Made by a program: the position numbers and the translations under genes. 64,000 bases of DNA, from positions 33,978,001-34,042,000 of the forward strand of contig OX485806.1 of the NCBI GenBank assembly GCA_950295325.1. The letters run 5' to 3'. Shown here in pieces: positions 24,249 to 35,793 of the stretch. How positions within the stretch are numbered: position 1 is the stretch's first letter; every line of letters begins with the position of its first letter. This DNA is from Polytrichum commune (lineage: Eukaryota > Streptophyta > Polytrichopsida > Polytrichales > Polytrichaceae). Below the pieces are notes generated by a model. That model did not search any database. It worked only from the letters and a program-made list of their open reading frames with translations, and was not told where the DNA came from.

Positions 24249-26046
24249 TACTAGTGTGATTCCAAATTGGCACTCACATTCTTGGAGCTCATGTCCCGAT
24301 CACACCAAACATTCCGTCCGGTTCCAACCATGAAATTGTTGGGGATCATGTTCATAAATAGATGTTGGCCCACCACTTTTCACACTATTACAGCCGGAGA
24401 TGTCGACAGATGGTGTTTGAACTAGCTGGTGTGATCAGCCCATCAGGGACACAACAATGGACTGCAAGGGTTGTGTGAGTTTGTAATGAGCAGGGCCGCT
24501 CCTCTCCCGCCAAGAGGATTGCAAAAAAAATGTGGGAAGGTCAGGTCCTAACTCAAGTAAAGCATGTCAAAAGTGGTAGCTGGAGAGGCGGAAGCGGAGG
24601 TGGAGGTAAGTTTGGGCCCTCACGGATGAAGAGCCTCATCCATGAGGCTTTTCATCGAACCAGGGTATGAGTGTTGCACCTGGTTCACCCTAGCTCTAGT
24701 GTTGTGGTGGTGTTAATGGTTGCTTCAATTACAACTCACATTTGTATTTGAGAAAAATCCTTGAGATGTAGGTAATCTAGTTTCTTCCTCGAGAGATGGA
24801 AACAAACAATGATCACATATGCTAACAACCTTGTACTCATAACCACACTAAATATGATATTTAGTGTCACCAATTCTAATTGTTGTGGTCAATACTAATT
24901 GTGAACTATGATATAGTGTCACCAACACTAAATGTTAACCCACCATTATCTGTCATTCCTTGTAAATTTTTTGGCGGATTACATATTTGCAGTGTTGTCA
25001 TTACTGTCACTTACCCAGTGATTTGACATCCAATATTCAATCCTCCATGACAATGTTTCATCACAAGTCGATGACAAGAGCATGTAGGGTTTTGGTCAAT
25101 GGATGAACTCATCCATCATCCATGACAATATTTGCTCACTTATTCATAAGAAGCGTCATCCAAAAAGTTACCATAGTGACATAAAATACCCTATGACACT
25201 AGTATTATATCATGTTTAGTGTAGTTTCAAGCAGAAATAGGCTAGTTTGAAACTCTCCCTTAATGTTTTCAGGGTGTCCTTTACTTTCCCAGGATGCTTT
25301 CTCTCTTTCAGAACATCACCAAATCCTTGATAACTATAAAATGACACAAATAGCTTACAATAGGAAGACATTTACACTGAAGTGGCTGTCACTCTCAAGC
25401 ACACTTACTGGGCAAGTTCATGGGACTCATTTTTTATTCAGCTAGTATATGAGATGCAATGAAATTGAACATGTAGCTCAGTGTTGTGCAAGTTGGAATA
25501 GTGAAAAAAAAAACCCTCTAAAATGTACTAGGAATAGAGAGTGTACGTAATCTCTAATACAATTCACTTACGCTTATAAATTCTTGTTGTGGTCACTTTC
25601 TCAATGACAATATGTATTTGGTATAATTACACCAAAATTAATGGAATGGTTAGAACCATTCTCCCCGTGTATTAGGAGAAATAGGCAGTGATGAGCCACC
25701 CTAAACCCATCTTGAACCAACCTGAGATAGAGTGGAGTTGCATCTTTGATGTATGGCTGGCACAATAGGGTTGGCTCCCGATCACATATTACAACCCAAA
25801 ACCGGCGCATCTTAAATCAAGATAAATTCAAATAGCTTGATTAGTTTTTAAATTTAGTTCCCAATAACACTTGAAAGGCTTCAAATTCATAGATACTCAT
25901 AAAACTGCTCAGACAATTCTCGTGGAGGCTTTATGTATAAGTTAGTTGGGGCAGTAGCCTTTGACAAAGCATGACCATTGTTTTGAGCTCAATTGAGTTA
26001 TCCTAAAACTGTAATGATGAACCATCTTTAGGGCCAAGTTCCATGT
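24249..26046. other. Intergenic DNA with a possible inverted-repeat pair
   Basis: No gene recognised. A perfect 23-base palindrome lies at 24845-24867. A related sequence sits inverted near 25207-25227, so 24841-25228 may be a small transposon relic. A glycine-rich readable stretch near 24.57-24.61 kb is not assignable. Confidence 0.35.
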
Positions 26047-26153
26047 ATTGGTCCCGGTCCATTTATTAAGTGGGTGAGAAATGGGTGACATCATCCCAAA
26101 AATGGGTGATGTCACCCATTTAATGGAGGGGTACTTCTATGTGAGGTACCAAT
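26047..26153. repeat. Small hairpin-forming inverted repeat
   Basis: A perfect 15-base stem, aaatgggtgacatca at 26079-26093, pairs with 26107-26121 across a 13-base loop. Weaker pairing extends outwards to attggt (26047) and accaat (26153). It may be a MITE remnant; no target duplication was seen. Confidence 0.5.
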
Positions 26154-26879
26154 TTATTCCAATTTCTTGCTTTGTTGCCAAATTTGGTGAGTGATATGAT
26201 GTCGCACTTTATGAAGGTGACCGGTAATGAAGGTCATCATCATTTAATTTTTCATATTTGAATTGCACATGAATTTTTATAGATTTATACTATGAATTTC
26301 AAATTAGGTGTTGTTCGTGTCCATAGGTTGGTACCGATGTCATTTATGGAAACATTTTTTTTTCACTTTAAATCGTGATTATATGTTCTTTATAAGTGAT
26401 TTTTAATACATTTGAGTCATTTTTTATTTTTCACATTAAACCTAATACTTATTATCATATTACATTATATATATATATATTACTATTAAGATTCAACATT
26501 TTAAAAATATCATAAAATATACGTTTCCATTAGTTCAATTTAGTTCATAATCAGAATTTTGACAATAGAACATACAATCATCTTCTATCTCTTATTTTAA
26601 TTTTATTTATATTCACAACTAGGGTTTGAGTATACAAAGAGTCCATGATGCAAAAAAGAAAAATTCATATTCTCGGCAATCAATGCCATTATGTTCGTAA
26701 TCGCTACAACATTGCAAGTTGCTACGCATGATATTCCTCGTAGAGTTATTAAGGAGAAACAAACTGTAGCAAAAAAATGAAAAAGGACATTTGATGTGAT
26801 TTCTCAACAACACCTTAATACAGATTCAATTATTTATCTCATATACATTGAATGTGCTCGAAAGATAAAAATGTTGGGT

Positions 26880-27930
26880 ATTTCCTATGGGCCATGGTAT
26901 ATCAAACCAAGGTCTATGTATTAATGGGAGCAATATTCAAAATTTATAAGGCGCAATGATCAAGAAATATTTTAAAAAAATTCTCGAGTTTCAGTTGTTA
27001 GTTTTGATTGTATTTGTGGCATTATCAAATTACACACGCAGAGAAAACCGCCTGCAGGTTTGAGAATTATTGTCATGAGGTGAATGACTATTCCAAAACA
27101 AGTGGCTATAACTTTAAATCAATTAGCAATTGAGGATTCACATTATACCGTGGGTGAGATATTTGGAGTTACAGCATGTATAAGTGCGAAGACTTCCAAG
27201 AGGTTTGTAAAGTTTTTTTTTATTGTCGCAATACCTTTGCATTTAAAGTGGTCATAGGTGAAGAATTAATGAATGTGAAACTTGGTTTTCAAAATATTCA
27301 TAATATTGTGGTGCAATTAACTGCATTCATTTTTTTTATAAACCTAGCGACACCAACGGTGTAGATTGATTTGATAGAGATCATAATCATAATATAATTT
27401 TGCAAGCAATTGTGAATTTAAAAACTAGATTTATAGATGTTTTCGCTGGATTTCCGGGTTCGGTTTACGATACTCTTATTTTTTTTTCCGCTTCAATTAT
27501 AAGATATTTGTTGCCAATGGTAGGAGGTTTAACAAAGCTACAAAAGAGGTGTAAGGTGTGGATGTTCACGAGTTTATTATAGATGATGCGGGATACACGG
27601 GTAACCTGAATGTACTTGTACGAAGATCATGACAACGTTTATCACCTATATTTTAATCATACAATTTCAAACACTCTTGTACATGTATGTATGTAGAACG
27701 TGCATTTGGTATCTTGAAAGAGATATGGAGGTCACTTAAAAAACCAATGTCAACCGTAGATCTTCAAAGTAATTCTTCAATCATTATAGCATGTTGCATT
27801 TTACATAACATTAATATAGATAATAATTTAATTATTGATGAGAATTTAATTCTTTAGGGTCACAATGATAAAGGGTGCACCGATCTTGTAGACCGTACCA
27901 CACCAGAAGATGAAGCCGGACAATTGTAAT
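26880..27930 (+). pseudogene. PIF/Harbinger transposase relic
   Basis: Broken frames spell a DDE_Tnp_4-type nuclease in the normal order. Pieces are AITLNQLAIEDSHYTVGEIF (helix-turn-helix region, near 27.11 kb), LGFQNIHNIVVQLTAFIFF (aligning with the family's GAIDCTH region), LKTRFIDVFAGFPGSVYDT (27.42-27.47 kb), EFIIDDAGYTGN (27.57-27.60 kb), and VERAFGILKEIWRSLKKPMS then SSIIIACCILHNI (27.69-27.81 kb). Multiple frameshifts and stops make it inactive, and the position of the first catalytic aspartate is replaced. Terminal repeats of the parent element were not found. Confidence 0.8.
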
Positions 27931-28194
27931 TAGCAATTGTAAAACATTTATATCTTCTTAAAGCTATGTGTTATAATGAATAAAAAAAATGTGTATTAAT
28001 TTTTCTTGAAAAAATATGCAATGATGTATATATGATGAGTAGAATGTACGATTTGTAGTTACATAGGTAAAGCAAATCATCTAAAATTCCTTAAAATTAT
28101 ATTTTCCAATTCGAAACATTGTATATTTTTTATTTCACATATAATTTCAGTGCATAAATTTTTATACAATTCAATAGGCTATCTCAATATCTAT

Positions 28195-28595
28195 CTATAA
28201 ACACAAATAACGTATTATTTAAATTTCATGTGCATTTTCTAGAACCAACAATATAAGACTATGTCCAAAAATTAGAAACTATGTCCAAAAAACACCAAAA
28301 TTGCCAAACAACGTAGAATTGTGATTACATATGAACTTGCGGTACAAAAATTATTATATATTTGAGTAGTAGATGTCGATACGTACCTATGGACATCAAA
28401 ACACATTATTTGGACTTCATATACATTTTCTAAAAACCAAAATGCAAGACTATGTCCAAAAAACACCAAAATTGCCAAACAACGTAAATTTGTGATTACA
28501 CATGAACTTGCAGTGAAAATTTTATTATAAATTTGAGTGGTAGATGTGGATACCTATCTATGGACACCAAGAACACATTATTAGGGCCTCTATCC
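28195..28595. repeat. Tandem repeat, about 171-bp period
   Basis: The stretch starting actatgtccaaaaaacacc at 28278 recurs at 28449 and carries with it the following 140-150 bases with about 10% divergence. A partial earlier copy lies near 28220-28275. No coding function. Confidence 0.75.
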
Positions 28596-28734
28596 CACGT
28601 ATGCATCCTTAACCGCAAAAGGCCTTGGTGAAGGCTTTAACAAAAATAGGGTCGATGGACCTTGTTGTTAGAGTGTGCCCCGCTATAAGAGCACACTCTA
28701 TTGTCTCAACACCCCTCAGTGCTCCCACATCTAT

Positions 28735-29045
28735 ATTAGTGTTCCCAACTCGATAACATTGTTCCCGCAACTCTAACATTGTTCCCACAACTCTAACATC
28801 GTTCCCATTTGATTAGCAAAGTTCTCACATATTTAACGGTGTTCCTACATTGACAACATTGTTCCCATGTCTATATCAACGTTCTCAAATATATAACGGT
28901 GTTCCCACATCGGATAGCAACATGCATGTATATCAACATTCCCACGGCTATAAACATGTTCCCAAGGTGATAACACCATTCCCATGTCGATAGTAGCATT
29001 CCCACATCAATAGCAACATTCAAATGGCTATATCATTGTCCCAGG
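28735..29045. repeat. Minisatellite, about 20-bp gttcccac unit
   Basis: Some 13-15 diverged copies of an approximately 20-base unit, best seen as acattgttcccacaactcta. Unit length varies from 18 to 24. Two stray copies occur at 30376-30412. The unit is not open as a coding repeat and has no CRISPR-like conserved repeat and unique-spacer structure. Confidence 0.8.
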
Positions 29046-29510
29046 TGGCGAACTCTTAATTGGAAACCTAAATGACGTGCATGGGTCATTATGTAATTAA
29101 ACACTATGTATGCACGAAGTTTATACTGAAAACCAAATATATATGTACTAATCGCAAGCTAGAAAATGGACTCATGTATTTATAATAAGCGTTTAATGTG
29201 ATAAATGCCTTCACTACATATACAAGATGTAATCTATGAATTGAATACACCTTTATTACATATGAAATCCACATTTATTTTTTTAATGAGAAAATCATTG
29301 AACAAATTTTCATTCATAGCATGTAATTCAATTATTGCAACAAAGAAACAAAGACAAAAGCACAATGACTTAGTCACAATATAGAGGGTAAAACTCAAGA
29401 GAGCCCATGAGCACTCCAAGAGCCTCCACTTTGTAAACACCTACAACCCAAAATGCAAACCCTAACAAGAATGAATAGGGTAGTCACTGAGGACTATTAC
29501 CATATAAGGG

Positions 29511-30121
29511 TGCAAGCATGGTAAAGTGGACCCAAATAGTGCTCCAGTATACTAAAACCGTAATTTATTTGGTCAAAGGCCTAAAAATAGTAGCAAAGTG
29601 TTGTTTAAATTGGTTTTTTGTTCCCCCATGATGACCTTTATTGTTGTGTTGATTACTCAAATGTAGAATATCAAGTTGTGACCTTCAATACTTATCATTA
29701 AAAGTGATGCTCAAAAGCAAATGATTGAGTCTAGTTTTGAACGTAGATTTCATGACCTTAACTATTTTGAAGTAGAACTTTTTTCATATTCCTTGAATTC
29801 ATTATGTACTTGAGGGCATCATCACAAAACTCTGTAAGAAACCATTAATTTAACATAATTTTATCATATTTTAAACAAATTTTAGACAGTCATTTGTTCA
29901 ATATCACCTACTTGCACACCACTTGCATCATCTTCTAAAATATGTAGAATTTTCTTGGAATTTTTTTGGTCATCATAAATTGCTTGGCTTCGTGGGTCAT
30001 TATGTTTTTAAAATATCTATGATTTTTTTCTTCATAAAATTCAAAGTTAATATATAAAATTGAATCACTTTCACTTAACACAAGGCATGGATTAGGAGTT
30101 GTCCACTTTACCATGCTTGCA
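29511..30121. mobile_element. Element with perfect 21-bp terminal inverted repeats
   Basis: TGCAAGCATGGTAAAGTGGA and the following C at 29511-29531 occur inverted without mismatch at 30101-30121, spanning 611 bp. No target duplication is clear. A 63-codon minus-strand ORF (30126-29935) begins inside the right repeat, with DSILYINFEFYEEKNHRYFK in the middle. Its product is unknown. Most likely a deletion derivative of a DNA transposon. Confidence 0.6.
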
Positions 30122-30129
30122 TCCACAAC

Positions 30130-31320
30130 AATAATGGATGAGAATGTGAATTAGATGAAACTAACACATTTATTATCAAGTTTTTCTCTAAACCTTAGGA
30201 CCCCCTTTTGTACATCTATTTTTACTTCAAATTTCTTAATAGCGTTTTTGGGTGTACACACTAAAGAAAAATAATACCACTCCCTTATGTATATTATGTA
30301 CACTAATGCCTCAAATAATACCTCATCTTACACTCACATTAGTTTGTATGTGGTATGAAAAGTTTACCCCCTGGGATCATTGTTCCCACATCTATATCAA
30401 TGCTCCCACCAACCCTTTTTTGGAGTATTTTTTATATTGATTGGTTGGCTTTAGGCAATCACAGATTGTTGCATATGTGGCTATGAAAAACATGTTTTAT
30501 TAGTGTACACTAACAAAAATAACTTAATATTTGTCACACATTGGCTATACTCAATGGAAGCGGGATTGATATATAGGGTGATATTTATAAGAAAAAATAA
30601 ATAGCTAGAGGCAATACATAAATTGTTTGAGTCTAAGAAATGGCCATGAGGGCCTTAAGCCAAACCTCAAGTTCGCTAAAAACGTGGAATTTCTCCCATA
30701 GTTGGTTCGGGCATGAAAGGAAAACCTCTTGGGCACGTCAACTTTATAGCAACATCTGCTTGGGGAGGAGTGAAGCAACTCAAGGTCATAAACCTTGCTC
30801 CCAAAGGAGGTTGCCTCTAACTCACAAATGAAGCAAACACACTTGCGAGCAGAGGGCACATCCCAAGGCCCTGGATCACACGCATTCCTCAAGCTAATGA
30901 AGTATACTTCAGGACAATGTTGTGTTTCAACTTTACCCCCCCATACTGCAGCCTTTGTTTGAGCCGATTATAGAGAAGTTACAGATAACTCTAATGAAGG
31001 GGGAGAACCTTGAAGGCCACTTACTCAAAAATCCCATATTGAGTGCACTTCACCTTCAAGGGCAAAAATCCAATATATATGTTCACTTCCATTGAATAAA
31101 TAAGCAATTGATTGGGGTTTCATTATCAAAGTGAAACCATCAATAAAACATGTAATTAACTTGGAAGTCAAAAATATTACAAAACCCTTACTAGCACTGA
31201 GGTTATAATTTTTGTGACCCACAATTTGAAATTGTCTTTGTTATTTTAAAATGACACTTAAATTTAGTATGCTGATTTAGTATGTGTATTTTATAATATT
31301 TTAGGTAATGCCGTCTACAT
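30130..31320. other. Intergenic DNA
   Basis: No supportable gene. A 95-codon minus-strand ORF at 30892-30605 is unrecognised. Confidence 0.4.
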
Positions 31321-31990
31321 TCACAAGTATTCATACGCCACGTGTCCTAACAAATTGGCTATACCCTTCGCATTCGTAGGAGTAGGTAATTCATTAATCA
31401 CTGTGATCTTTTTAGGATCCGGTTCTCTCCCCTTCTCACTTACCACATAACCCAGTAGGACTCCCTTGTGCACACCCAAGAATGTCTTATCCAGGTTCAA
31501 AGCTAGCCTCATCTGTCTACACCTCACCAAAGCCTCTCGCACACATCATATATGTTGACTAGCATTTGACTGAGTGCTAAAATCGTCGATGAAGACTGTC
31601 ATGGATTTGTATAACAAGTTGGTGAAGATGTACATGACGAGCCTCTGAAACGTGGCCGAAGCGTTATACAAACCAAATGGCATGACCACCCAAACAAACG
31701 TGCCCCACGGAGTAGTAAAAGCCGTCTTGTGAATATCTTGTAATGCTATGGCAATTTGGTTATAGCCCGCATAACCATCCATGAATGTATAACGAGCATA
31801 TCCTCCTACCTCCTCTAGAAGGAGAGTAATGAATGGTAAAGAAAAATGATCCTTCTATGTGCAAGCATTTAGTTTCCTATAATCCACACACATCCTCAAC
31901 TTCCCATTCTTTTTCTTCACCAAGACCATCGGAGAGACCCAATCCGTAATTTCCGCCGGCTTAATAAACCCAGCCTTCGACAATATCTCT
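31321..31990 (-). pseudogene. Reverse transcriptase, truncated
   Basis: Same frame as the protease ORF upstream. Motifs in order: FIKPAEITDWVSPMVLVKKK, NGKLRMCVDYRKLNA, YTFMDGYAGYNQI, TAFTTPWGTFVWVVMPFGLY, and the catalytic core as VFIDDFS in place of the usual Y(V/A)DD. Nonsense codons are TAA at 32019-32017 (after RRMNP), TAG at 31857-31855 and TGA at 31548-31546. The frame ends at 31321 with a stop, shortly after the RT-RNase H boundary should begin. The element cannot make active pol. Confidence 0.88.
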
Positions 31991-32016
31991 AACTCCGTCT
32001 TAACCAACAATTGTAA

Positions 32017-33195
32017 TTATGGGTTCATCCTTCTCTCCTTTTGCTGAATCGGCCTAGCACCCGGAATCAAGGGAATGCGATGCTCCACCATCTCTCTAGG
32101 AATCCCTTTGAGCTCATCATATGACCAAACAAAGGTGTCACTAAATTCATCCACCAACTCACTATATTCTTTGATCTCCCTCTCGTCCAACTTAGACCCC
32201 ATCTTTATATGTCTAATCTTATCATTCTTTGTTGTCATATCCACATATTTCCAATCCGCTTCTAATACATGAGTTTGTTCGTCCTTATTTCTATACCAAT
32301 CCGGTGGAACCTTAGGGTAATCCTTGACATCATGTCCAACCATTATCCCCGTCGATGTAGTCTTGAAGTGTAATGGCTTCTCCAACTTCTCCGCCTCCAT
32401 AATAGCCTCCTCGTCCTGAGTCCCATCCACGTGTACTAAACTAATGTCATTCTCTTCCACACCCTCTACCCAAGGTGTCAACCCCCCTAAAATCCATTCC
32501 TCCTCGGTGAGTACTTCACATGGTTCTAACAAAGAATATTTCGCACCCCTAGAACTAATAACCTCATCATTTAAATATGCATGGTGGAATATCACCATTA
32601 CATCAAATTCCGACTCCGGATAATCCCTCAACCATTGGGTATACTTCCCATCATCCCCATAATTATAGAAATTAGAACCTAGACTACCCGATCCCGAATC
32701 TATGACTTTCCCATGACCGCCCGGGTGGACCACTCCTACCAATGCCTCAAGATCCATGTCGTCTCCCTTATCATCAATATCCTCCTCCGAGGATGAAGAG
32801 ATCACCTTTCTCACCCAACCATCTAATGATCCTATGGTAACCTTGACCTTATTTTCCTTAGGACCATAAATAATGGAAGGTTTGGCTCCTCCCCACTCTA
32901 CAATAGCCTCCGACATTCTCAACCATGGCCTTCCTAGCAAAATAAGGAATGTATCTTTGTTGGTGTGCATCTTAATGACATGAAAAGTGACTACATACTC
33001 TTTCCCTCTGGTGCTAATCCTACAATCTTTAATCATTCCCAAAGGCACGGCCGGAGTTTGGTTTGTCATGTTGATGATGAAAGGTGACGGACCCGTAAGA
33101 CTAAAACCCAACCTCTTCATGATGTGCTCCGGTAAGATGTTTAGACCACTACCTCCATCCACTAACACATTCGGAACCACCTTGTCCACCACCAT
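32017..33195 (-). CDS. Retropepsin-like protease and RT leader of the gypsy element
   Basis: A 392-codon ORF. The aspartic protease active site is VLVDGGSGLNIL near residues 10-21 (D-G-G-S-G, the variant common in plant gypsy polyproteins), followed by FLILLGRPWLRMSEAIVEWG, the typical protease C-terminal region. A roughly 150-residue acidic linker follows. It ends with ELVDEFSDTFVWSYDELKGI and HRIPLIPGARPIQQKERRM, which lead directly into RT. It processes the retrotransposon polyprotein in the cytoplasm. It is fused to RT in intact relatives; here a TAA separates them. Confidence 0.85.
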   Translation of the reverse strand: MVVDKVVPNVLVDGGSGLNILPEHIMKRLGFSLTGPSPFIINMTNQTPAVPLGMIKDCRISTRGKEYVVTFHVIKMHTNKDTFLILLGRPWLRMSEAIVEWGGAKPSIIYGPKENKVKVTIGSLDGWVRKVISSSSEEDIDDKGDDMDLEALVGVVHPGGHGKVIDSGSGSLGSNFYNYGDDGKYTQWLRDYPESEFDVMVIFHHAYLNDEVISSRGAKYSLLEPCEVLTEEEWILGGLTPWVEGVEENDISLVHVDGTQDEEAIMEAEKLEKPLHFKTTSTGIMVGHDVKDYPKVPPDWYRNKDEQTHVLEADWKYVDMTTKNDKIRHIKMGSKLDEREIKEYSELVDEFSDTFVWSYDELKGIPREMVEHRIPLIPGARPIQQKERRMNP

Positions 33196-33234
33196 AACCT
33201 CAATTTCAATTGCCTTGACATCACGTCCTCCTCC

Positions 33235-33795
33235 TTACAATTGAACTCTAGCGGCTACCATAGTCTTCACCTTCCTAGTCCTCCTATTCACCGGCATTCC
33301 TTCCTTGAGAATCTTATGAACCATGGGTGATATCTCCAACAATTGTCCAAAAGGAATGTCGGCCTTAAGTGAGCTAAGATCGGCCCATAAATCATAGCCA
33401 CTTGATTTCTTCACCTTCACATTACCGACACCATCAAATTTGTCCAAGGGAATTCCCGGTCCTTCCCATTCTCCCATGTCACTACCATCTAAATCATGAA
33501 TGACATTAGACCTCTCCCTATCTTGGAGAATTACATTCTCCCTATGTAGTGCCTCAGTGGCTATTCTAGCTGTCATAGCTGCTTTCTCTAAATCCAACAA
33601 CTCGGGAGCTTCTCCCGAAGAACCCTCCTCTTGTGGCTCCACGTCTTCCACTCGTGGAAGACCTCCCCTCGTAGCTCTAGTAGTGACCGCCAAGGCCGGT
33701 GCCTCATGAGCAACCTCATTATCTAGACTCCTCAACTCATAGGTGATGGCATTGGCGTGTGGAGGCCATTGACTTTGTTCTTCACCAACACCCAA
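33235..33795 (-). pseudogene. Gag-pol linker region of the gypsy element
   Basis: A 186-codon ORF between the Gag C-terminus and the protease. It contains GIPLDKFDGVGNVKVKKSSG and SLKADIPFGQLLEISPMVHK, a segment found before the protease in some plant gypsy polyproteins. A stop and short non-open gap separate it from the protease ORF, so the original frame is broken. Confidence 0.6.
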
Positions 33796-35793
33796 TTAAA
33801 ATGAAGTAGACTCATCATGATGTGGCTCCTATATTCCTTTGGTGAACTTGACATCTTGAGAATTCGATGGACCCGGATCCATGGGAGGAGCTTGCCTCCG
33901 ATTGTTAAAATTATGTGGGGCCCCTTGCCTATTCTGAATCGGAATGTATCCGTTTGTCGTTTGCAATCCCGACGGAGGATGAAAAGTTTGCCTCGCATTC
34001 CCATGGTCATAATACAAATTCGGTGGCCTAAGGTCATTCGGTGGTCCACCTTGTGGCCTCGTACCTCTCATATTGTCCCTAACTTGTTGTTGTGGATTGG
34101 TCACTGGGTTGGACATGCTAATAATCTTATCCGGTTGACGATACTCGTCCGACGAATGGTTCCCACCACATTACTACAACCATAACCTTGTCTCTCAGAC
34201 CAACATTGACCTTGTGCATGTCATCTTCCACAAAAAAGATGGAATTTCTTCCTCTCCACATTTTGACCAACTTGTCCTCTAGGAGGAGGTCCCCTATTGT
34301 TACCCTATCCATACTGAATTTGACCTTGACCTCTTTGGTTTTGTGGAGGTGGACCACCGTTCATTCTTTGATATCGGTTTTGTTCATTCTTACAAAACTG
34401 ACGAGTGTGACCCGGTTGGCCACACTGAACACACCACAATCCCGAGGCATGCCTACCCGACTCAACCTGAGGAGGAGGACCAGGTTGTTGACTCCTCACC
34501 ATTAATGACATTTGATCCGTAAGACTCTGTATTTGTTTAATCATGGCCTCTTGAAATCCCAACTGACTAGCACCTAACTTCTTCTCCACTTCCTCTAGAT
34601 GAGGGTCTATTCTAGGTGCCGACAATGCTAGCATTGGTGTCAGTTCTCTAACCGCCAAAAGACGTGGACCCGCGTTGATGAGAGCGTAAGGAGCTTGACT
34701 CCCATACTTACCTTGTTCTACCTCCACCATTCTTGGCCAAATAAAAATGAATTGCGGAATTAATTCATCCTCCCTTCTCCACAATCTCTCATGATCCCTA
34801 TCCAAATTCTCCATCTCTCTAGCCGCTTTCTTGGCCTCTGCCAAAGTCTGAGGACTCCTCTCAAGAACACCCCTAATTGTTCCCGACTTGAAGAAGCCTT
34901 GAATGAAGAATTGTTTTAGTGTGTCGTCATTGAACATGGTGCCCACAAATCGTGTACATACTAAATCAAACCTCCTAATGTAGGCCAAAATCTCCTCCTT
35001 TCTATATTACTTCAATGAAGCCAATGCCCTCAAAGCCGTGTTTTGGCCAACCTCTGGCCTAAACTTATTAAACCAAAATCTCCTCCTTTCTACATTGCTT
35101 CAATGAAGCCAATGCCCTCAAAGCTGTGTTTTGGCCAACCTCTGGCCTAAACTTATTAAGAAACTCCCTTTGCAGTTGCTCCCAATCTCTAAAATGTCCC
35201 TCGGCATGATCTCGATACCACTCATAAACCTCACCCTTTAGGGTGGTCGGGAACCAAACCAACCAATACCCCTGATTAGTCACAAGAGAACTAGCCAACC
35301 TCTCAATGTACCTCTCTATATGCTTAGATGGATCCTCATCCTTAGTTCCATAAAACTTAGGGAGGTAGGATGGCATGTCCACCACCGCTAAGTTTTGTGG
35401 AACCACAATTGGTAAACCTCTCGGTCTAACCAATGGATCAATGGGGTCCACCTCCGGTATGGGACCATCTTCATCCCCTCGCCGTGCCATGTTGACTGAT
35501 GGATCTCCTCCTATGTCCTTATTAATTCCTATTGAATCGTCTTCCCTAGGTGGGTCAATTTCTGATGGTGTCTCGACTCCCAACCTAGAGAAAATATCGT
35601 CGTCCTCCACATGAGCCTCTTCCTCTAATATTCCTAACAATGGACTAACACTAGGTTCCACATTCAAGCAACTCTCTAATCTAACTTCAACTTCTTCCAC
35701 CACCTTAGTAATCCTAGATGATCTCTTCTTACGAGTAAGTCGATATACTCCTAATTCCAACTTTGGTTTTTCGGATCGAGTTTTACCTTGCAT
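33796..35793 (-). pseudogene. gag of the gypsy element, broken
   Basis: The first part (35793-35068, 241 codons) ends in the retrotransposon gag core: LPKFYGTKDEDPSKHIERYI, WFPTTLKGEVYEWYRDHAEG, REFLNKFRPEVG. The second part (34988-34305, 227 codons) continues YIRRFDLVCTRFVGTMF, and carries a CCHC zinc knuckle, CVQCGQPGHTRQFC, which binds RNA in the capsid. A third piece (34116-33829) is rich in P, Q and N. The break between parts one and two coincides with an 88-bp tandem duplication at about 34984-35159; further frameshifts follow the knuckle. Confidence 0.85.
34984..35159. repeat. 88-bp tandem duplication inside gag
   Basis: The stretch tctcctcctttctatattac beginning at 34991 recurs at 35079 (tctcctcctttctacattgc), with the remaining unit nearly identical. 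88 is not a multiple of three, so it shifts the gag frame. Confidence 0.85.

Noticed and set aside
28735-29045. CRISPR-like array
   Set aside because: The repeat units are diverged and contiguous, with no unique spacers, and the DNA is plant nuclear.
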